Of a DNA stretch of 64,000 nt, positions 10,849 through 23,000 are shown piece by piece. Source of the DNA: Lobosporangium transversale. Taxonomy: Eukaryota > Mortierellomycota > Mortierellomycetes > Mortierellales > Mortierellaceae. The position numbers and the translations under genes were made by a program. The stretch spans positions 1 through 64,000 of the forward strand of contig NW_019028982.1 of NCBI RefSeq assembly GCF_002105155.1, read 5' to 3'. The notes under the pieces were generated by a model. The model made no database searches, was not told the origin of the DNA, and saw only the letters and a list, made by a program, of their open reading frames with translations. Position 1 is the stretch's first letter, and every line of letters starts with the position of its first letter.

Positions 10849-12402
10849 ATGCATGCTCTCAACATTCCAGAAATCCTCGAGCTCATTGGTTGGTTTCTTC
10901 CATTATGGGGCGTCAACCATCACGGAGACAACGTCCTCTTACCCCATAATATGTTACCATGTCTCTCCGTATCCCGCAACTTTCGGCAGACGCTTCTCCC
11001 TATTTTCTGGTATACATTCGATGAAACTGCTATGTCACGGGTGCCTCTGTATCTCATCAAGAAATATACGCCCTTTATAAGGGCGGTGTATAACTTTGGC
11101 GCCCGAAAAGACTATCCGCTCCATGATCGCATCCCTCTAGCAAGTCTGGTCCTGTTGAGTACTACCATCAAGCCAATCAAAGGACTAAGTGCTAGTGTTG
11201 TGCAGGTTATCAAGTCCAACCCAACACTCAGGAGCATCAGCTGGGTGCACGACTTTGATCAACCGAGGACGTCTACAAAAGTAAACGAAGATGGAGGTTT
11301 AGACATGGACGATTCCACCATATTTGCAAACGCGCACCAACTGGAACGTTTATGTCTCATGAACTGCCATTGGGACTGGTATCTTTTGAACATTCATCGC
11401 TTAAGATGGTTGCTCCAGCCAATTACAGCAACACTCAAGTGTTTAACCGTTAAGAAAGCTCCTCCTCGCAACGGCATTTCGCCATTAACAGAAGAAGGTG
11501 ATGGACAAATAGACGAAGAGAAAGAAGATGAAGAAAAAGAAGGGGATGAAAAATATAGCCTCTTCTTTCCCAAGCTAGAGGAAATACATATCCCAAAGAT
11601 AGACCTAGTAGATCTTCGAGGAATAATAAGTCCCAAAGGTTGCCCAAACCTCCAAATCCTTATAACGGGTGCATCTTGGGAAAGCTTGCGTTTGTTCTTG
11701 CAAGAGCATCAGCAATGCCAGCTGAAGCAACAACAACAGCGGTGCAAAAAACTGGACCCACAAGGGTGGCCGCTTGAAGATTCACAACCAACTGTTACTG
11801 CGAATAACTATTACCAGCAGATCCGTAGCATCGGCTTCGCGGAGAGACAACGAGTTGAACGCAGTTTACAGGATATTGCGGAAATGCTACCTGACTCCCA
11901 CAGTCTTGACATTGACTTGTTCAAAATGATGCCCTATAGTACACCTAGGCACTTCCCGGTTCATACGATCCGGCATCTATCACTCTATCAAGACAGCTGG
12001 AATAGAACAGAACACTACATCCTATGGGACTTACTATCATCCAGCAGCCTACGATTGATGTCATTAAAGATTGGATACATGCAACGGTTCAATTTATTGA
12101 CCCTCCTGACTTCCACCGTGTGGGCCAATCCAGATGACTTGACCTCGTTGACTGTCAATGGAGCTCGCATGTGTTTCAAGAACATCTTGCTTGACTTACC
12201 CTTGCAGGAATATGACAAGGATGGCCACAATATCGCTGAAATATTAGCTGCACGAGTGCATTTTGGTTGGAAAGTACAAGGTGGGTTGATGCAACAAGGC
12301 TTAGATATCATGATGTCTGTGTTCAAAATGGCTAATGGTGGGTTCAGGGCCTTGAGAAGAATTGAACTTAACGGAAATGTATATCGAAAGTTGAATAAAT
12401 AA
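10849..12402 (+). CDS. F-box-like protein, paralog A
   Basis: A single-exon frame of 517 residues starting with ATGCATGCTC. The N-terminus (IPEILELIGWFLPLWGV, then NMLPCLSVSRNF, RQTLLPIFW and TFDE) has the layout of a degenerate F-box: a short helix, an insert, then CLxVSxxFRxxLLPxFW. Later segments are leucine-rich, with a Glu/Lys-rich stretch near residues 217-235. The C-terminus (GWKVQGGLMQQGL, LNGNVYRKLNK) is shared with the minus-strand gene at 17570-19141, so the two are paralogs. The likely role is an SCF substrate receptor, by analogy with the expanded F-box families of Mortierellaceae. Substrate unknown. Confidence 0.8.
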   Translation: MHALNIPEILELIGWFLPLWGVNHHGDNVLLPHNMLPCLSVSRNFRQTLLPIFWYTFDETAMSRVPLYLIKKYTPFIRAVYNFGARKDYPLHDRIPLASLVLLSTTIKPIKGLSASVVQVIKSNPTLRSISWVHDFDQPRTSTKVNEDGGLDMDDSTIFANAHQLERLCLMNCHWDWYLLNIHRLRWLLQPITATLKCLTVKKAPPRNGISPLTEEGDGQIDEEKEDEEKEGDEKYSLFFPKLEEIHIPKIDLVDLRGIISPKGCPNLQILITGASWESLRLFLQEHQQCQLKQQQQRCKKLDPQGWPLEDSQPTVTANNYYQQIRSIGFAERQRVERSLQDIAEMLPDSHSLDIDLFKMMPYSTPRHFPVHTIRHLSLYQDSWNRTEHYILWDLLSSSSLRLMSLKIGYMQRFNLLTLLTSTVWANPDDLTSLTVNGARMCFKNILLDLPLQEYDKDGHNIAEILAARVHFGWKVQGGLMQQGLDIMMSVFKMANGGFRALRRIELNGNVYRKLNK

Positions 12403-13798
12403 GAAATAAAAAATGTTTTCAATACATAAAATGCTGCGCTATAATTCTCATGTAGTGGCCTGGGTAAAAAATATTGAATACAATGTCCATCAATTCTATG
12501 TTCAGCAACCAGCGAGCACCATTCATTCATTGTAATACAGGTTATTTGCACTTAATCTAAGGAAACTACCCTCAAGCACTGCAATCCAGTTCTTGGACTA
12601 TTGGGATCTATCTGGCATTAGCAGAGGCCATTTTCAGCAACAAATTCATTTTTATGAGCTTCTTTGACTAAAAAGGCTTCACTATACAGATCTCACATCA
12701 GTAAATTTGAAGGCCTAGGTGAATATTCGGAAAAGAGAGCACTGTCAGATACATTAGGTCTCCATCATCAGCTTCATTGCTAGATACTTAAGTATTTATA
12801 TTGACTGATTTATCCATGTTCACTTTCTGTTGATAGGCAGCCATACATCCATAAGATCAGCACTATCATAGTGGCGTGACTTACGGCATTTGTGATGGGC
12901 TGAAATGGAGTGCATTAACATGCTGCTATGAGCTGGGAAAGAGGAGCGGTGGACTCAGATCGAGCTCAAGCCCTTCATGGCGAAACACCAGGGAACATTG
13001 ATCTGTCTTGCCCGATGAGATTTCCCACTTTGGGTCCCATTACTCTGTTGAGGGTCTCTAATTCCTAAGCTGGCTTAGAGGGCTTAAAGACGAGTTGTAA
13101 AAATGAGATAGGAAAAGGCAATCTTCAGTGCAATGCCAAAAAAAAAAAAAAAAAAAAAAAAACCTAAGTGCCTTGATGTAAAATGGCTTTTCATTTGGTT
13201 TGGATTGACACCCAAATTGCGATACTAGTGCACGAACCTTGTGCAATTAAATAAAGTTCTTTCGAGTACATGTACAACCAACCTTGTGGGAATAATGATC
13301 GGCATCTATGATCTCACAGGGGTTATTCGTCTAAAGATAATAATAGTCGTTCTGAAACTCCTTTTTTAGGATGAAATAGTATTCGATTTCAGGTGCGGGT
13401 TAATTAGGGCAACAATTGTATGTTGATTATGTCAATGATCTGTCGATAATCAAGTTTCACAAGACACAGGAGATATAAGAATTGTAAATCATACCAACAA
13501 TAACTCTCCTTCAAATGGTTTTTTTTCAATTGCTACATCCAACGTTTCCTCGTCCTTTTCAAGCCTCCTTTCTACTCTTTCCTTTCTACTCAATACTGCC
13601 TCCTCCCTCTCGCATTCGTCGATCTCGAGGCAATTCATCATTCAGAGAACTTTGACTGTCAGCCAATCAAAGCATACTTTCCTAAGCTTCTTTTTTGTTG
13701 TTGTTGTTGTTGTTGCTGTTGCTGTTGCTGTGATTGCTGTTATAGTGGCTGTTGTTGCTGTTCATTAGCCGAGGAGCCCCATCAGTAGAGTGAGCGGC
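12403..13798. other. Intergenic region upstream of the 13799 gene
   Basis: About 1.4 kb without a supportable gene. It contains an A-run at 13139-13162. A trinucleotide tract of TTG/CTG type at about 13696-13758 lies just upstream of the next start codon and is probably in its 5' leader. The region from 13500 to 13680 is strongly pyrimidine-rich, as expected of a promoter. Short open frames here lack any family signal. Confidence 0.45.
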
Positions 13799-16533
13799 AT
13801 GATCGATTCAACAGCTGCTGCACAAGAGCCGGTCTCAGATATGCAAAATGTAGAAAAGAATAGTGAAGAAGCATTAATAGCAGTAGCAACTACAACCCCC
13901 TTAACTGCCTACATGACACTATCGCCATCCTCAACCAGCAAGCTTCCAGTAAATGTCTTGCTAGCCGAAGAAACGGATCTAACTGCCCCTTCCGACTCTA
14001 AAAAACCTAAGCCAAAGCGATGCATAACATTGACAGGAATGCCAACGCCTCCACTTCCTCCTCGCCCTGTTTTCCCAACGGAATTGGAGCGCTATTCTAT
14101 ACATGAGAATGACCGCGAGCTAAACCCTGAATACGCTTCACGAATACAGGGTTATCTCTCTAGTGTTCGCCAGGATCATGAACGACAGCTTATGGATTAT
14201 GATCGACTCAAAGCATTCGTAGAAGCAGACAACCTCTTTTCCATTGTTTTAGTTGATGAGCTAGATGCCATGGACGAAGAACCATTCACGCTTGACAGCT
14301 TTGAGAATTTGATGCGCTTACATGCAAACAAAAGCAAGGATTTCATTCTTGCCAGAGTTACCACTCAAGATCCAAATGATGGGACCAAGACATATCATTC
14401 ATATTATAGTGCACATCAGATCAACAAGGTCTTATTCCGGACTCAGCCTGAAGAAGGACTGCTGCATCGCATGAAAGCGCGTAATGTAAGATAGCCGACG
14501 ATCTCATTTATAAATGAAATTGGTGATGAAGCTGAAGGGAGATGGAGTTTTGACAGATCTTATGCTATCGGCAATAACACGATGTGTCACTGTTTCGCTT
14601 TTTCTACAAGCCATTGAACAATATGGTGATCGTAGGGGATGTCCATTATTATATTATCTCATCTCAGGAAGTGAAGGCTACCCAGCCTCTTTCTACCGTC
14701 CGCAGCTCTTGTGCATCTGTCGCGTCCCATTCATCACGTATGAGTCGTTGTAGCAAGCTAGCCGCGCAGGCTATTGCCTGTCAATCGGCTTCAGCTCGAT
14801 CCTCACCTATCCTTGGCAGTGACTCATCATTGTTTTCGAGAACATCAGAGATAGAGTCGCCTATCTCAGTTATTCCTCCTATGTTGGTCATGTCCAGCAT
14901 GAGACCCGATGATATAGACACTACTATCAACCCTAACAGCTCTAGTGACAGAAGTATCAGTGACGATGGCAGCAGTGGTAATGTCACTGGAAGTTTGGAC
15001 GACAATCGGGTTGATGCAGCGTTGACAGGCAACATCCTTATCAGATCGCGTAGAGGAAGTACAGTGTCTGCTTGTTCGTCTTTATCTACTAATTCGCAAA
15101 ATGGGTTCCAGCCAGGTAAACCCTCTCGGCTCCGTCAGGCTGTCGATGTAGCAGGTTTGAGTATACACAACGATAGGTGTAGGCAAGTTGGTGACTATCA
15201 CCTCGAAGGGGTTCCTGTACAGCTGTCACAAGACGCGACAGCATCATACTGTCCGATCTACAGTTCTATGAGCCCACCAATTGATTCTCTACAAAACCAA
15301 CAACAGTCCGGCCCGTATCCTCATTCATTACAGCAGGCGCGAGGTAGCCCATCCCCACGGAACCAAACGGATGGGAAGATCTGCAACCGTCCCCGTTCCA
15401 ACACAGCCACAAGTGCTCGAAGCGATGGAAGTGGCAATTCTGCCGCGTCAATAGTATCATCTATCAACAGCTCTAACAGCGACCAAAGTCATGTCTCTGG
15501 ATGCAGCACCGCGTCCATTGATGTGGCTGATAGGACGACCCCTAGCAATGATAAAGCTCTATCACCACTGTCGCCATCTTTAGAGACCCCTTCCCCCACT
15601 TCTGCTATTTCATCAAGCTCTGGTACTGTTATTAATCCTAGTGTTGACTCTACCGCTGATGCCGCCATCATTGCAGTGGGGAAGTCTGAAAATGTCGAAT
15701 ACAAGTTCCAATACTTAGCCTCGGATGATGATTTCTTATTGCGATCAGCAATCCGACAAGTCTTCAAGATTAATGCGCTTGAGCCTTGGGATGCTATTCT
15801 GTTCACAATCAGCAGCAACGCTCTTCGTGAGCATACAGATATCCACGAAGGAGAGCAAGAGATCCAACAGCGCCAACGCCAACATCAACATCAGCGCCAA
15901 CAGCATCCTGATCCCTCTTCAAACCTTTCGTATCCAGTTGGGCGAGCATACCATCCACGGGAATCATCAGAGCGAGGTCGTGAAAATGCGACTGATGCCA
16001 TACTGCCTAATATTTCAGGAATCCAAAATCAAACTGGAATGTCGAGGAGCATGCCCTGCTTGAATTTACCAGCTATGGACCCTGGCGCATCCTTAACATT
16101 GGCTGACAGGGGTATGCTATTGCCAACATCATCTTTATCGTCACTTCCTTCAACTACGAGAGAAATGATATCACGGCACAGCCCGGGGAATGCTTCTGCC
16201 TCAAATATATCACTTGAACAGTTCACAAGTGGTGCCGAAACTCATCATAATGTTGCTCCATCCACCACGGCTACTGCTTCCTCAAATACCGCTGCAGCTT
16301 GTAGCACCACTATTACTACTACTGCTACTGCTGCTGCTGCTACTGCTGCGGTTCTTGATATTGCTGGCTCCAGCGGTACAGAGATAACTGTGGGTGGGAA
16401 ACAGATCGGTAATAATACATTGACTACAACAATCCCTTCAGCGGCAACAGCTTATGAGGATATTCAATTTAGAAAGACTTCAGGTGGAAAGATGATTCGC
16501 CGAGCACTAAGCAAGATATTTTCTTTGAATTAA
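13799..16533 (+). CDS. Unrecognised protein, conserved-looking N-terminus and long disordered tail
   Basis: Two exons, 13799-14485 and 14611-16533, joined in phase 0 across a GT-AG intron, giving 869 residues. The start is the ATG at 13799; an upstream in-frame GTG at 13790 was not used. I do not recognise the family. Residues ~85-255 look structured (RPVFPTELERYSI, YASRIQGYLSSVRQ, LVDELDAMDEEPF, SKDFILARVT), and the splice makes the segment NPLNNMVIVGDVHYYIISS. A Ser/Asn/Pro-rich region follows. A second compact patch (EYKFQYLASDDDFLLRSAIRQ, continuing to EPWDAILFTIS) lies near residues 595-640. After it come Gln/His and Thr/Ala low-complexity tracts and a basic C-terminus. It may be a signalling scaffold, but nothing in the sequence proves this. 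Confidence 0.7.
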
Positions 16534-17569
16534 ATAAAGAAGGTTCATCTAAATCTTTAAAGCCTCACCTCTTGAAATCAATACCAAATGGAGAATGCAA
16601 AGAGCCCCCAATCAACTGATCCTCGTCTTGTATTGGCAATATACTCGGACGCAAGATGCTCACCACTGTATCACTGTATGCGCTGGCTTCACCAAGGGCA
16701 ACGATCTAGGCTTGGTGTATAGTGGCACAGATGCAAGATATATAGCGATTTGATTTTTTCTTCAAGAAGAGTACATACAAAAATGCTGGAGCCATCTCCC
16801 ATCACAAACAGTGATAACATGGAAACAGTTGATTCCTTTGGTACCTGGCATACTTCATGAGAGTTGTCTCGTTGCACCTGATAATCCTTGATAAGGGATC
16901 TGAAGATAGGAGTAGGTGTGTTTTCCATGAGTGATTATTACTAGGACTCCTTCATTTGGGCACGCGCAGATGGCGTTAGTCCTTGTACTATGGAGCTTTG
17001 GCCTTTCGGGTGATGGCTTTGCCATCAAAATTCAATATGGCAGTTGGGTTGGAAGAACGACATAGCCTCTGATCAAGTAGCGTTGATAGAATGTCTATAA
17101 GATCGTTCTGCGGGCTCTGTAGAGAAAGATTTGAAGCCTGAGGGGCTCATTTGCCGGAATGCTTCGAGGGAAAATGACTTCAGCGTCGCGGTGATGCGAT
17201 CAAAAGAGATGGAAGAAATGTCCACTTGGATGCTATTGGGGATTGACATTTCAACAGCGTTCCTCTCAATATCGAACTTCGCAAGCTGAACGAACGTCCA
17301 GTGAATCTCCAATGCAACAATATGTAACCAGATCATACGATAGACAAAAAATAATCTATATTTATGTGGCATTTTGTTCATTGATTCTTAATTTCATCAT
17401 GTTACGAAGTGAACACTTTTATCATAGGTTTTGTTTTATTGCCCCTAATGCTTACATCCTTGAGAAGAACAAGACTTTTTTTTATTTTTATTTTTATTTT
17501 TATTTTTATTTTTATTTTTATTTTTATTTTTTAAATAAACTAATCTAAAAGTACATCTATAGCTTATGA
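16534..17569. other. Intergenic region with an AT-rich microsatellite
   Basis: About 1 kb between the 3' ends of convergent genes. Short open frames on both strands (around 16689-16928 and 17073-17381) show no family signal. No RNA gene was seen. Confidence 0.4.
17475..17533. repeat. (TTTTTA)n microsatellite
   Basis: About nine tandem copies of a T5A hexamer, directly upstream of the 3' end of the minus-strand F-box-like gene. Read on the minus strand it is an A-rich tract just past the stop codon, so it may affect 3'-end formation. Confidence 0.95.
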
Positions 17570-19141
17570 TTAATTTTCAAGGATCTTTCGATACACATTT
17601 CCGTTGAACACCAGTGTCTTCAGATTCTTGAATTTATGATTATTGGCCAATTTAAAAAGAGGTTCCAAGAAATTCAAGCTCTGTCGTAACAATGGTCCTT
17701 GCACCTTCCAGCCGTAATATAGCTTTTTCGCAAGCACCTCTGAGTCCTTTTTTGTTTTCCACTGAGATGCATTGTATGGCGTAGTATTGTAGCGTATATG
17801 GGTGCCATTAAACGACAGTGAGGTCAAGTCGCCTGGGTACGTCCAATCCTCCGGGTTCAACAGAGTGCTCGGATCAAACAAATACAGTTGACTAATCTCT
17901 AATGAAAGTAATCTCAAGCATCTCAATCCAACTAGTTCCTTGAGTAAGAACTCTACTCCTTCGCATGAACGATGCAGTTCAAGATGGAGAGATTGGATCG
18001 TATACGTTTCAAGAGGATCGAACTTTATGCGACCGCGAATACTCCAAAGATTTACTGAGATGTCCAAACTATGGGCATGAGGTAGTATTTTCACCATCTC
18101 TCTTACAACTTGATGGAGGAACCCTCTTGTTTTGTAGCTGACTTTGTAAAGCTGCTGTGGGTATCCTTTATCAACAGCGTTATGAGACGTTGTTGATGAT
18201 CTGTGGACCAGTCCTTCTTGCTGCTTCTGTTGTTGCGAGAGTTGTTGTAGGAAGCGAAGTGTTTCTTCCCCAAAGGCCGCTGTTGAGATGGTATGGAGCT
18301 TCGGGCAGCTTCCTGTACTGAATAATGGCTGAAGATCCTCTGGCATAATTCTTGGGACGTGTAATTCCTCCAGCCTTGGAAAAAGAAGTTTGTCTATTTC
18401 TTTTTCTTTTTCTTTTTCTCTCTCTTTCCTCTCTTCTGATTCTGATAACGACTTCTCTATCAGCGCCCGGGCTCTAATATCGCGCTCTGCCATAGGTTTA
18501 CTTATGCGTAGGTACCTGAGCGTGGAAGCAACAGGCCGAAGCAAATCACTCAGACGCTCAATGTCAACGACCCAGTCTCCCCAACCACTAGAAATGAGTT
18601 CTAGGCATTCCAGGGTATTGAGATTTGAGAGGACAGCAGCATCGTCCACAATTGCCATCCCACCCATGCCCACTGCCAGACTGGCTTCCAAGTCTTGATG
18701 CAACTTTTGTGGAGGTCCCTTGACATAGCGCAGATCATATGCCAAGCCAATGCTTTTGAGTGTTGGATTGCATTGGATGATTTGCATCACATCAGCATCC
18801 AGTTCTCCTGATCGATTTTCAATATTGCTTAGATGGATCAGGTTTGTCCAAGCTGAAAAAGCTTGCTGATATAGATCATAATTCTGGGCTCCTAAGTTGT
18901 ATACCACTCTCACATAACCAATGTATTTTAACATAAGCTTAACATGGATGCGGGTCATGACCTTTAAGTCAACTGTATGCCAAAATAGAGGGAGTAAGGT
19001 CGCCCGAAAATGGTGGGAGACAGCAAGACAAGGGGCCATGTTATATGGAAGGTAGACAGGGTTACCATCATCGTCGACACCCCAGAGTGGAATAAAATAG
19101 CCAACGCGCTCAAGGATTTCGGTGATCTCAAGTGTGTGCAT
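17570..19141 (-). CDS. F-box-like protein, paralog B
   Basis: A single-exon frame of 523 residues from the ATG at 19141. The N-terminus (ITEILERVGYFIPLWGV, NMAPCLAVSHHF, RATLLPLFWHTVD) and C-terminus (GWKVQGPLLRQSL, FNGNVYRKILEN) line up over the whole length with the plus-strand gene at 10849-12402. Between them are leucine-rich blocks and a Glu/Lys/Arg repeat near residues 232-248 at the same place as the charged stretch in paralog A. The probable role is a substrate adaptor for an SCF-type ubiquitin ligase. The two copies are in opposite orientation, about 5.2 kb apart, with one unrelated gene between them. Confidence 0.8.
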   Translation of the reverse strand: MHTLEITEILERVGYFIPLWGVDDDGNPVYLPYNMAPCLAVSHHFRATLLPLFWHTVDLKVMTRIHVKLMLKYIGYVRVVYNLGAQNYDLYQQAFSAWTNLIHLSNIENRSGELDADVMQIIQCNPTLKSIGLAYDLRYVKGPPQKLHQDLEASLAVGMGGMAIVDDAAVLSNLNTLECLELISSGWGDWVVDIERLSDLLRPVASTLRYLRISKPMAERDIRARALIEKSLSESEERKEREKEKEKEIDKLLFPRLEELHVPRIMPEDLQPLFSTGSCPKLHTISTAAFGEETLRFLQQLSQQQKQQEGLVHRSSTTSHNAVDKGYPQQLYKVSYKTRGFLHQVVREMVKILPHAHSLDISVNLWSIRGRIKFDPLETYTIQSLHLELHRSCEGVEFLLKELVGLRCLRLLSLEISQLYLFDPSTLLNPEDWTYPGDLTSLSFNGTHIRYNTTPYNASQWKTKKDSEVLAKKLYYGWKVQGPLLRQSLNFLEPLFKLANNHKFKNLKTLVFNGNVYRKILEN

Positions 19142-20089
19142 TTTGGAAACGAGAAGGGATGAGAAGGATGAATGTCAATAAAAGATGCTAGATCTCTATC
19201 ACTTGAGGCATATTGCGCCACCTTTTAGATAACACACACTAAAATCGTAATGATCAACTTTGTTTGTAGAATCATTTTTGGAGATGTATTCAGTTGAATG
19301 ATCAGAAATGAATGAATGTTGTTGTGCATCACTTTTTGTCTTTCAGACATCCGCAAAAAGAACAGCCAGGTTGATACCCTGGAGGAACAGCTGCATCTCT
19401 GTTCTTAAAGCATCTATCCTGTCTGTTCCGTTAGAAGAAGGAGGGCCGTCAGGACTACATGGACGTTCGTCCTTGCAGTTCGATCAGGAGCTTTAAAGAT
19501 GGGCACAAGGAACAAATCGATAACTTTGTTGGAAGCATTCAGCAAAATCTCAATGAGTGATAGGGAATACCAAGTAAGTCCTGACCTAATCATTCACTGC
19601 AAACAAGGCTACAATGTTCATAGTGACATCTTCGGCGGATCCTCCAGTAATATTGAAAGCCGTATTGCCGATGATCATGATCCTGTTCTTCTCATTGGCA
19701 GTCTTCCTGCCTTGTTTTAAAATTTTGCAACTGCTCCACAGTTGTGCTTTTTCTCTTTTACTGAAGTGGAATCATCTCTAGCAGGACATTCTAAAAAAAT
19801 TAACGGTTTGAGTGAATGGCTCTAAATCCAAAAATCCTAAAAGTCACGTTTGCGACTATCACATTGGCCTGTGCAACCAAGTGATGTGGCGCAACAAGGA
19901 CCCTTGCTTCAGCCTCCCTCTCTCTTCTCTTCACTCTTCTTGCTTTCTCCTCATTCTAGTCTCCATTTCATTCTCTTTTTTTTTGTATACCATTTTCCAA
20001 TTTGTGCTCTCTTTGTAACTTTCATTTCCTCATTATTTACTAATATTTGTTTTGTTCATTCATTACACTCAACCTTCCTCGAAAAATTA
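19142..20089. other. Intergenic region upstream of the coiled-coil gene
   Basis: Contains short plus-strand open frames (19308-19496, 19499-19720 and 19812-20018) that I cannot assign. They may be chance or relics. The last 200 bases are rich in CTCTTC and TTT tracts and probably hold the promoter and leader of the gene starting at 20090. Confidence 0.4.
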
Positions 20090-23000
20090 ATGTCGACGGT
20101 TGCAGAGAGACTCGAGGAGGCCCATGAATACCTCTTGAAACTCTACACTAGCATCCCTATTCTGACCCCTTCTCTTGAGAAAATCAAGACTAATCAAGCC
20201 GAATTTGTGCATCTCAATAACAGGCTTCGACAGTTACAGGAAAGCATTTCCCTTAGACAATCCAAGGTGTAAGTCTCCTTCTCTGATCCTTCAGTTAATA
20301 CGGATCTTGCAATGGAAAAAACACAGAAGAAAGAAATAGATCGGGAGACCCATATCATAAATACCAGATAAGGATACACCGTATGTTGACTGCTTACAAA
20401 AGAAGAAGAGAAAGTGAACTTGTCCGAGACAAAATATCGGATCGGTCCTATATACGTTTGTATATGTAATTCTAGAGGTGTCAGTTGATGATACATGTTC
20501 ACGCCTCTAGGCAATGTATGCCCTTTGGTGTCAGTACATCCCTTCACCCCTTTCATATTGCCCTTCAATCATTGAAATAAAAAGAAGTATATGCCCATTC
20601 CATGCTAAAAAAAAAAAAAAAAAAAAAAAAAAAAGACGGACAGATCACAAAGAGGATTTCCATTTTTACTCGAGCCAACATCGTTACAGTCGAATATTTC
20701 CCTTACAATCTGGTAATTAACTCTTTATAAATATTTTACATTTCTACACACAGAGAAAAAATAAGAAAGCAGCTCGACTCTGTCTTTACCATCAACAAAG
20801 CCGAGTTTGAAAAGTCATATCGCCACGAGATTAATGAGCTCAAGGCTGTTGAGAACGAGCGACGTGCATGTCTGCGTCAACGAGATAGTGTCGTAACAGT
20901 GGTAGGTAGAATTTTATCTTTTTTTTTTAAAACCGCAAGCAAATATCTCTTGCAATGGTGTCTATATAATGTATATCATACTAAAAAAAGTCTAAATTTT
21001 CAAACCTTCACAGAAATATCAGTTGGAGAAGGAGCGTGCCACTTTGCTAGAAGAAACTCGCCAGCTCAAAAAATTAACGGAATCGGTAAGAGTGCAAAGA
21101 TATGGATCGATGGAGAGACAAATGATACATGTTTAATAACACGCTTACGTCTCCTCACTCTCGCATGTCTGCTATTTGTACAATGTTTTTTTTTATGCAT
21201 CCTCAACTCTGTATATGTCTGTGCGGTTCCTATTTTTCTTTTTTTTTCTAAAGGTCTTTGATCGGTCCAAAGGTGAGAGCAGCCTGTGCAACCATGCCGG
21301 CAAAAATCCTAAACGGAACAAACGGTACTGTAACAATGCAACTTTTGCTGACCCTCATGTCAACTGTTTGTCAATTTTTAAAAATGTAGACCAAGTTGCA
21401 AACGCGGATTTCCCAGAGGAACTTTATTGGCAGTTGGAACTAAGAGAATATGATGTGAAGATAACAGACACAAGTCGTCAGCTCACCAAATATAACACAG
21501 CTCTGTCGAATCTTGCTAGAGCAGCCAATCTATCAGAAGCTGCTTTGGTCGCGTTCTTGGGATATCCGGATGCTGCTTATAAGATCTGGAGGGTAGAATA
21601 TGCCCTCAAAGCTAGTCAGAAGATGAGGCTTTGTAAGTATAATTATATTTTTTAGTCCTCTCTTCTTGAGCAAGTTTGGCATCCATAATCGTGAGTACAT
21701 TAAGAGTCCTTTCTCCTCTTCTTTTTCATCGATATACTTTTAACAATATAAACTCAATGGTGTACTTGCAGATCTCCGTGTAGAGCTTTCGCTTACAAAT
21801 GCTTATCAAAACGAAAATATGGCGAGGGAGGCATGTCCTAATATTGTTCCCCCTTTGCCCACACCTATCAAGCCATCCACAGTTCAATCATACTTTGGTA
21901 AGCATAGGCCAAAAAAAAAAAAAAAAAAAAAAAAAAAAACAGATGGATTAAATATTATTTGTTTAATGTTCTGACTCTCTAAAATCCATATAGAACCAAC
22001 TTCAAAAAGGAAAGCAATGCAGCCATTTAATACCGAGATAGAGAAGGGGTTGCGAGGATATATTGCTCATCTTCGAGCTGCTCACAAGACTGCAGAAATG
22101 CTTGTAGCACAGGAAACAGTGCGTCTAAACTCGATGCAGGCTTATCGTGAGGCAATCATTCCACTGCTGGCGAGGATCCGGAGACATGTTTTTCAAGATT
22201 CGCGCTTAAACGGCTATCAGATTGAGGGATGGGAGGATGAGCATGGACAGTCTCTGTTGGGCACCGAGGCGGATATTCTGGTCCGTGGGGGAATTCATAA
22301 TATCGGAACTCCAACTCTTTCCCAGCCAGCTCTTGCTAGCTCATCATTACAATCCGTTCCAACCTTAATTCGGCCGAGCTTGGATAGCAACAGTGCTGAA
22401 GATGAAGTTGAGGGAATAATGAACACACGAAGTAGGGAGCGCAGAGGATTTGGCCGCGTACCAGATATTGATGACTCAGAATGCACTATGGACCATCATC
22501 GACCTAATCAAGTAAACGGCGGACGGGCTTTCTTGACTGCTGGAAAGGCACCGCTGTCAACTCTTGCACCAAACAATGTGCTTGGGTCAGAAGTGTTAAT
22601 CCAGGTGGATTGTGAGAGGCAAACCAAGCACAAGGCTAAAAAGGAAAAAATAAGGATGCGTTCTCGATCTCGATCAAGACATGATTCGGAGGCGGCTGTT
22701 GACACAAACATTGACGGTCGACAAGCTCAGGGAGCAAATGATCTCTCTGCTCTAGGGTTAATTGGTATGAATAATAGTTCAGACAACAATAGTCGTAATA
22801 GTAATAACAGAGCTCAAGAAGATCGTGAAGGTCAGAAGAGGATGTCAAGAGGACTGTTTGGATTTGTACGTAGCAGACGAAACAGTGGGAATGAGTCTGA
22901 GGATGTGGTTGTGCCTACACTGAGTATACCTACGGTCCTTCAATTTGATTGTAACAGCCGTAGTACTGTCGATGTAACGAGCTCCAACACCCATGGCACA

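Noticed and set aside
13696..13758. TTG/CTG repeat considered as a CRISPR-like or coding repeat
   Set aside because: A simple trinucleotide microsatellite without spacers, ahead of the start codon. The organism is eukaryotic.
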